NCBI GenBank assembly: GCA_001796785.1
Contig: MGNL01000081.1
Coordinates: 3,069 to 9,711 of the forward strand
Length of the DNA: 6,643 nt
Source: Chloroflexi bacterium RBG_16_51_16
GTDB lineage: Bacteria > Chloroflexota > Anaerolineae > Anaerolineales > Villigracilaceae
Reading direction: 5' to 3'
Part shown: positions 6,174 to 6,643 of the stretch, piece after piece
Position numbering within the stretch: the stretch's first letter is position 1
How the letters are laid out: the number at the start of each line of letters is the position of its first letter
Translations under genes and position numbers: made by a program
Notes under the pieces: generated by a model
Database searches by the model: none
What the model was told of the DNA's origin: nothing
What the model saw: only the letters and a program-made list of their open reading frames with translations

Positions 6174-6643
6174 ATGATTACCCACTATCACAGACCTACA
6201 TCCGTTGAAGAGTGTTTATCGCTGTTAAACCGGCCCACCCCGCGAACATTACCCTTAGGTGGAGGCACTTTATTATCTCATTATGACGATGAGGACATCG
6301 AGGTCGTTGACCTACAGGTCATTGGTTTGGGCTATCTCCGGTCCAAAGGGAATGATCTTGAAATCGGCGCGGCAACAACTTTACAAAGGATGCTGGAAAG
6401 CGATCAGATACCGCCAGCGCTGAAGTCAGCCTTGCATCTCGAGGCTCCGTTGAATATTCGTAATGCCGCAACCATCGCTGGAACGATCGTCGCTTGTGAT
6501 GGCCGGTCAACAACTGCAACAACCCTGCTTGCCCTCGATGGCGTCCTTACTTATTACGAAAAAAAATCAAACAAAGGCGCTCAAAAGAGCAAGGAAATTA
6601 ATCTGGGTGATTATCTCCCAATTCGTCTACTTGGATTGATCAC
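6174..6643 (+). CDS. FAD-binding (CoxM/xanthine dehydrogenase medium subunit-like) protein, partial
   Basis: From ATG 6174 the frame is open for 156 codons to the window edge, so the 3' part is missing (medium subunits are usually about 270-300 residues). It matches the FAD-binding domain of molybdopterin dehydrogenases: YHRPTSVEECLSLL at 5-18, the first FAD loop PLGGGTLL at 27-34, VDLQVIGLGYL (45-55), IGAATTLQRM (64-73) and IRNAATIAGTI (95-105). In CO dehydrogenase and xanthine dehydrogenase this subunit passes electrons from the Fe-S subunit to FAD. The second FAD loop is unusual: TIAGT replaces the common TIGGN, and a DGRSTTATTLLALDG stretch follows (109-123). It may belong to a divergent, partly uncharacterised branch. 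The Fe-S and molybdenum subunits would be expected downstream. It has its own promoter and diverges from the phosphorylase operon; no functional link to glycerate metabolism is evident. Confidence 0.85.
   Translation, partial: MITHYHRPTSVEECLSLLNRPTPRTLPLGGGTLLSHYDDEDIEVVDLQVIGLGYLRSKGNDLEIGAATTLQRMLESDQIPPALKSALHLEAPLNIRNAATIAGTIVACDGRSTTATTLLALDGVLTYYEKKSNKGAQKSKEINLGDYLPIRLLGLI

Noticed and set aside
6319..6522. 67-codon minus-strand frame at the right end
   Set aside because: It is antisense to the conserved FAD-binding domain frame and has no supporting features.

Overview
The window carries a compact carbon-metabolism locus of mid-GC composition, with no mobile elements, RNA genes or CRISPR array that I can see. 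I infer a bacterium, possibly of the Chloroflexota (Anaerolineae-like). This rests on protein flavour, the divergent FAD-domain protein at the right edge and promoters lying almost on top of start codons. It is a guess from general familiarity, not a search result.

Layout. (1) Left edge, minus strand: the N-terminal half of a glyoxylate/hydroxypyruvate reductase-type D-2-hydroxyacid dehydrogenase, running off the window. (2) Only 20 bp away and divergent from it: a glycerate 2-kinase of the GckA/TtuD (DUF4147 + MOFRL) family, followed after 15 bp by a PaaI-type hotdog thioesterase. (3) A convergent 178-bp gap with nothing recognisable. (4) Two minus-strand genes: a GH13_18 phosphorylase closest to glucosylglycerate phosphorylases (E. 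coli YcjM type), then a GH63-like hydrolase resembling mannosylglycerate/glucosylglycerate hydrolases. They overlap or abut and are probably translationally coupled. (5) A 198-bp divergent promoter region. (6) Right edge, plus strand: the start of a CoxM/xanthine-dehydrogenase-medium-subunit FAD-binding protein, running off the window.

How the genes may work together (inference). The phosphorylase and hydrolase would both release D-glycerate from glucosylglycerate (or a related glycosylglycerate), giving glucose 1-phosphate or free glucose. The glycerate kinase would send D-glycerate into glycolysis as 2-phosphoglycerate, and the dehydrogenase would connect it to hydroxypyruvate/glyoxylate. 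The window therefore looks like a glycosylglycerate-salvage locus with both phosphorolytic and hydrolytic entry. No export signals or transporters are visible, which fits recycling of an internal compatible solute or uptake encoded elsewhere.

The most unusual DNA-level structure is the 20-bp gap between dehydrogenase and kinase. An 8-bp palindrome, AGTATACT, sits exactly at its centre, so each strand carries TATACT exactly 6 nt before its ATG. This looks like a mirror-symmetric, shared -10 element driving two leaderless mRNAs. A TATAAT 7 nt before the thioesterase ATG repeats the same theme.
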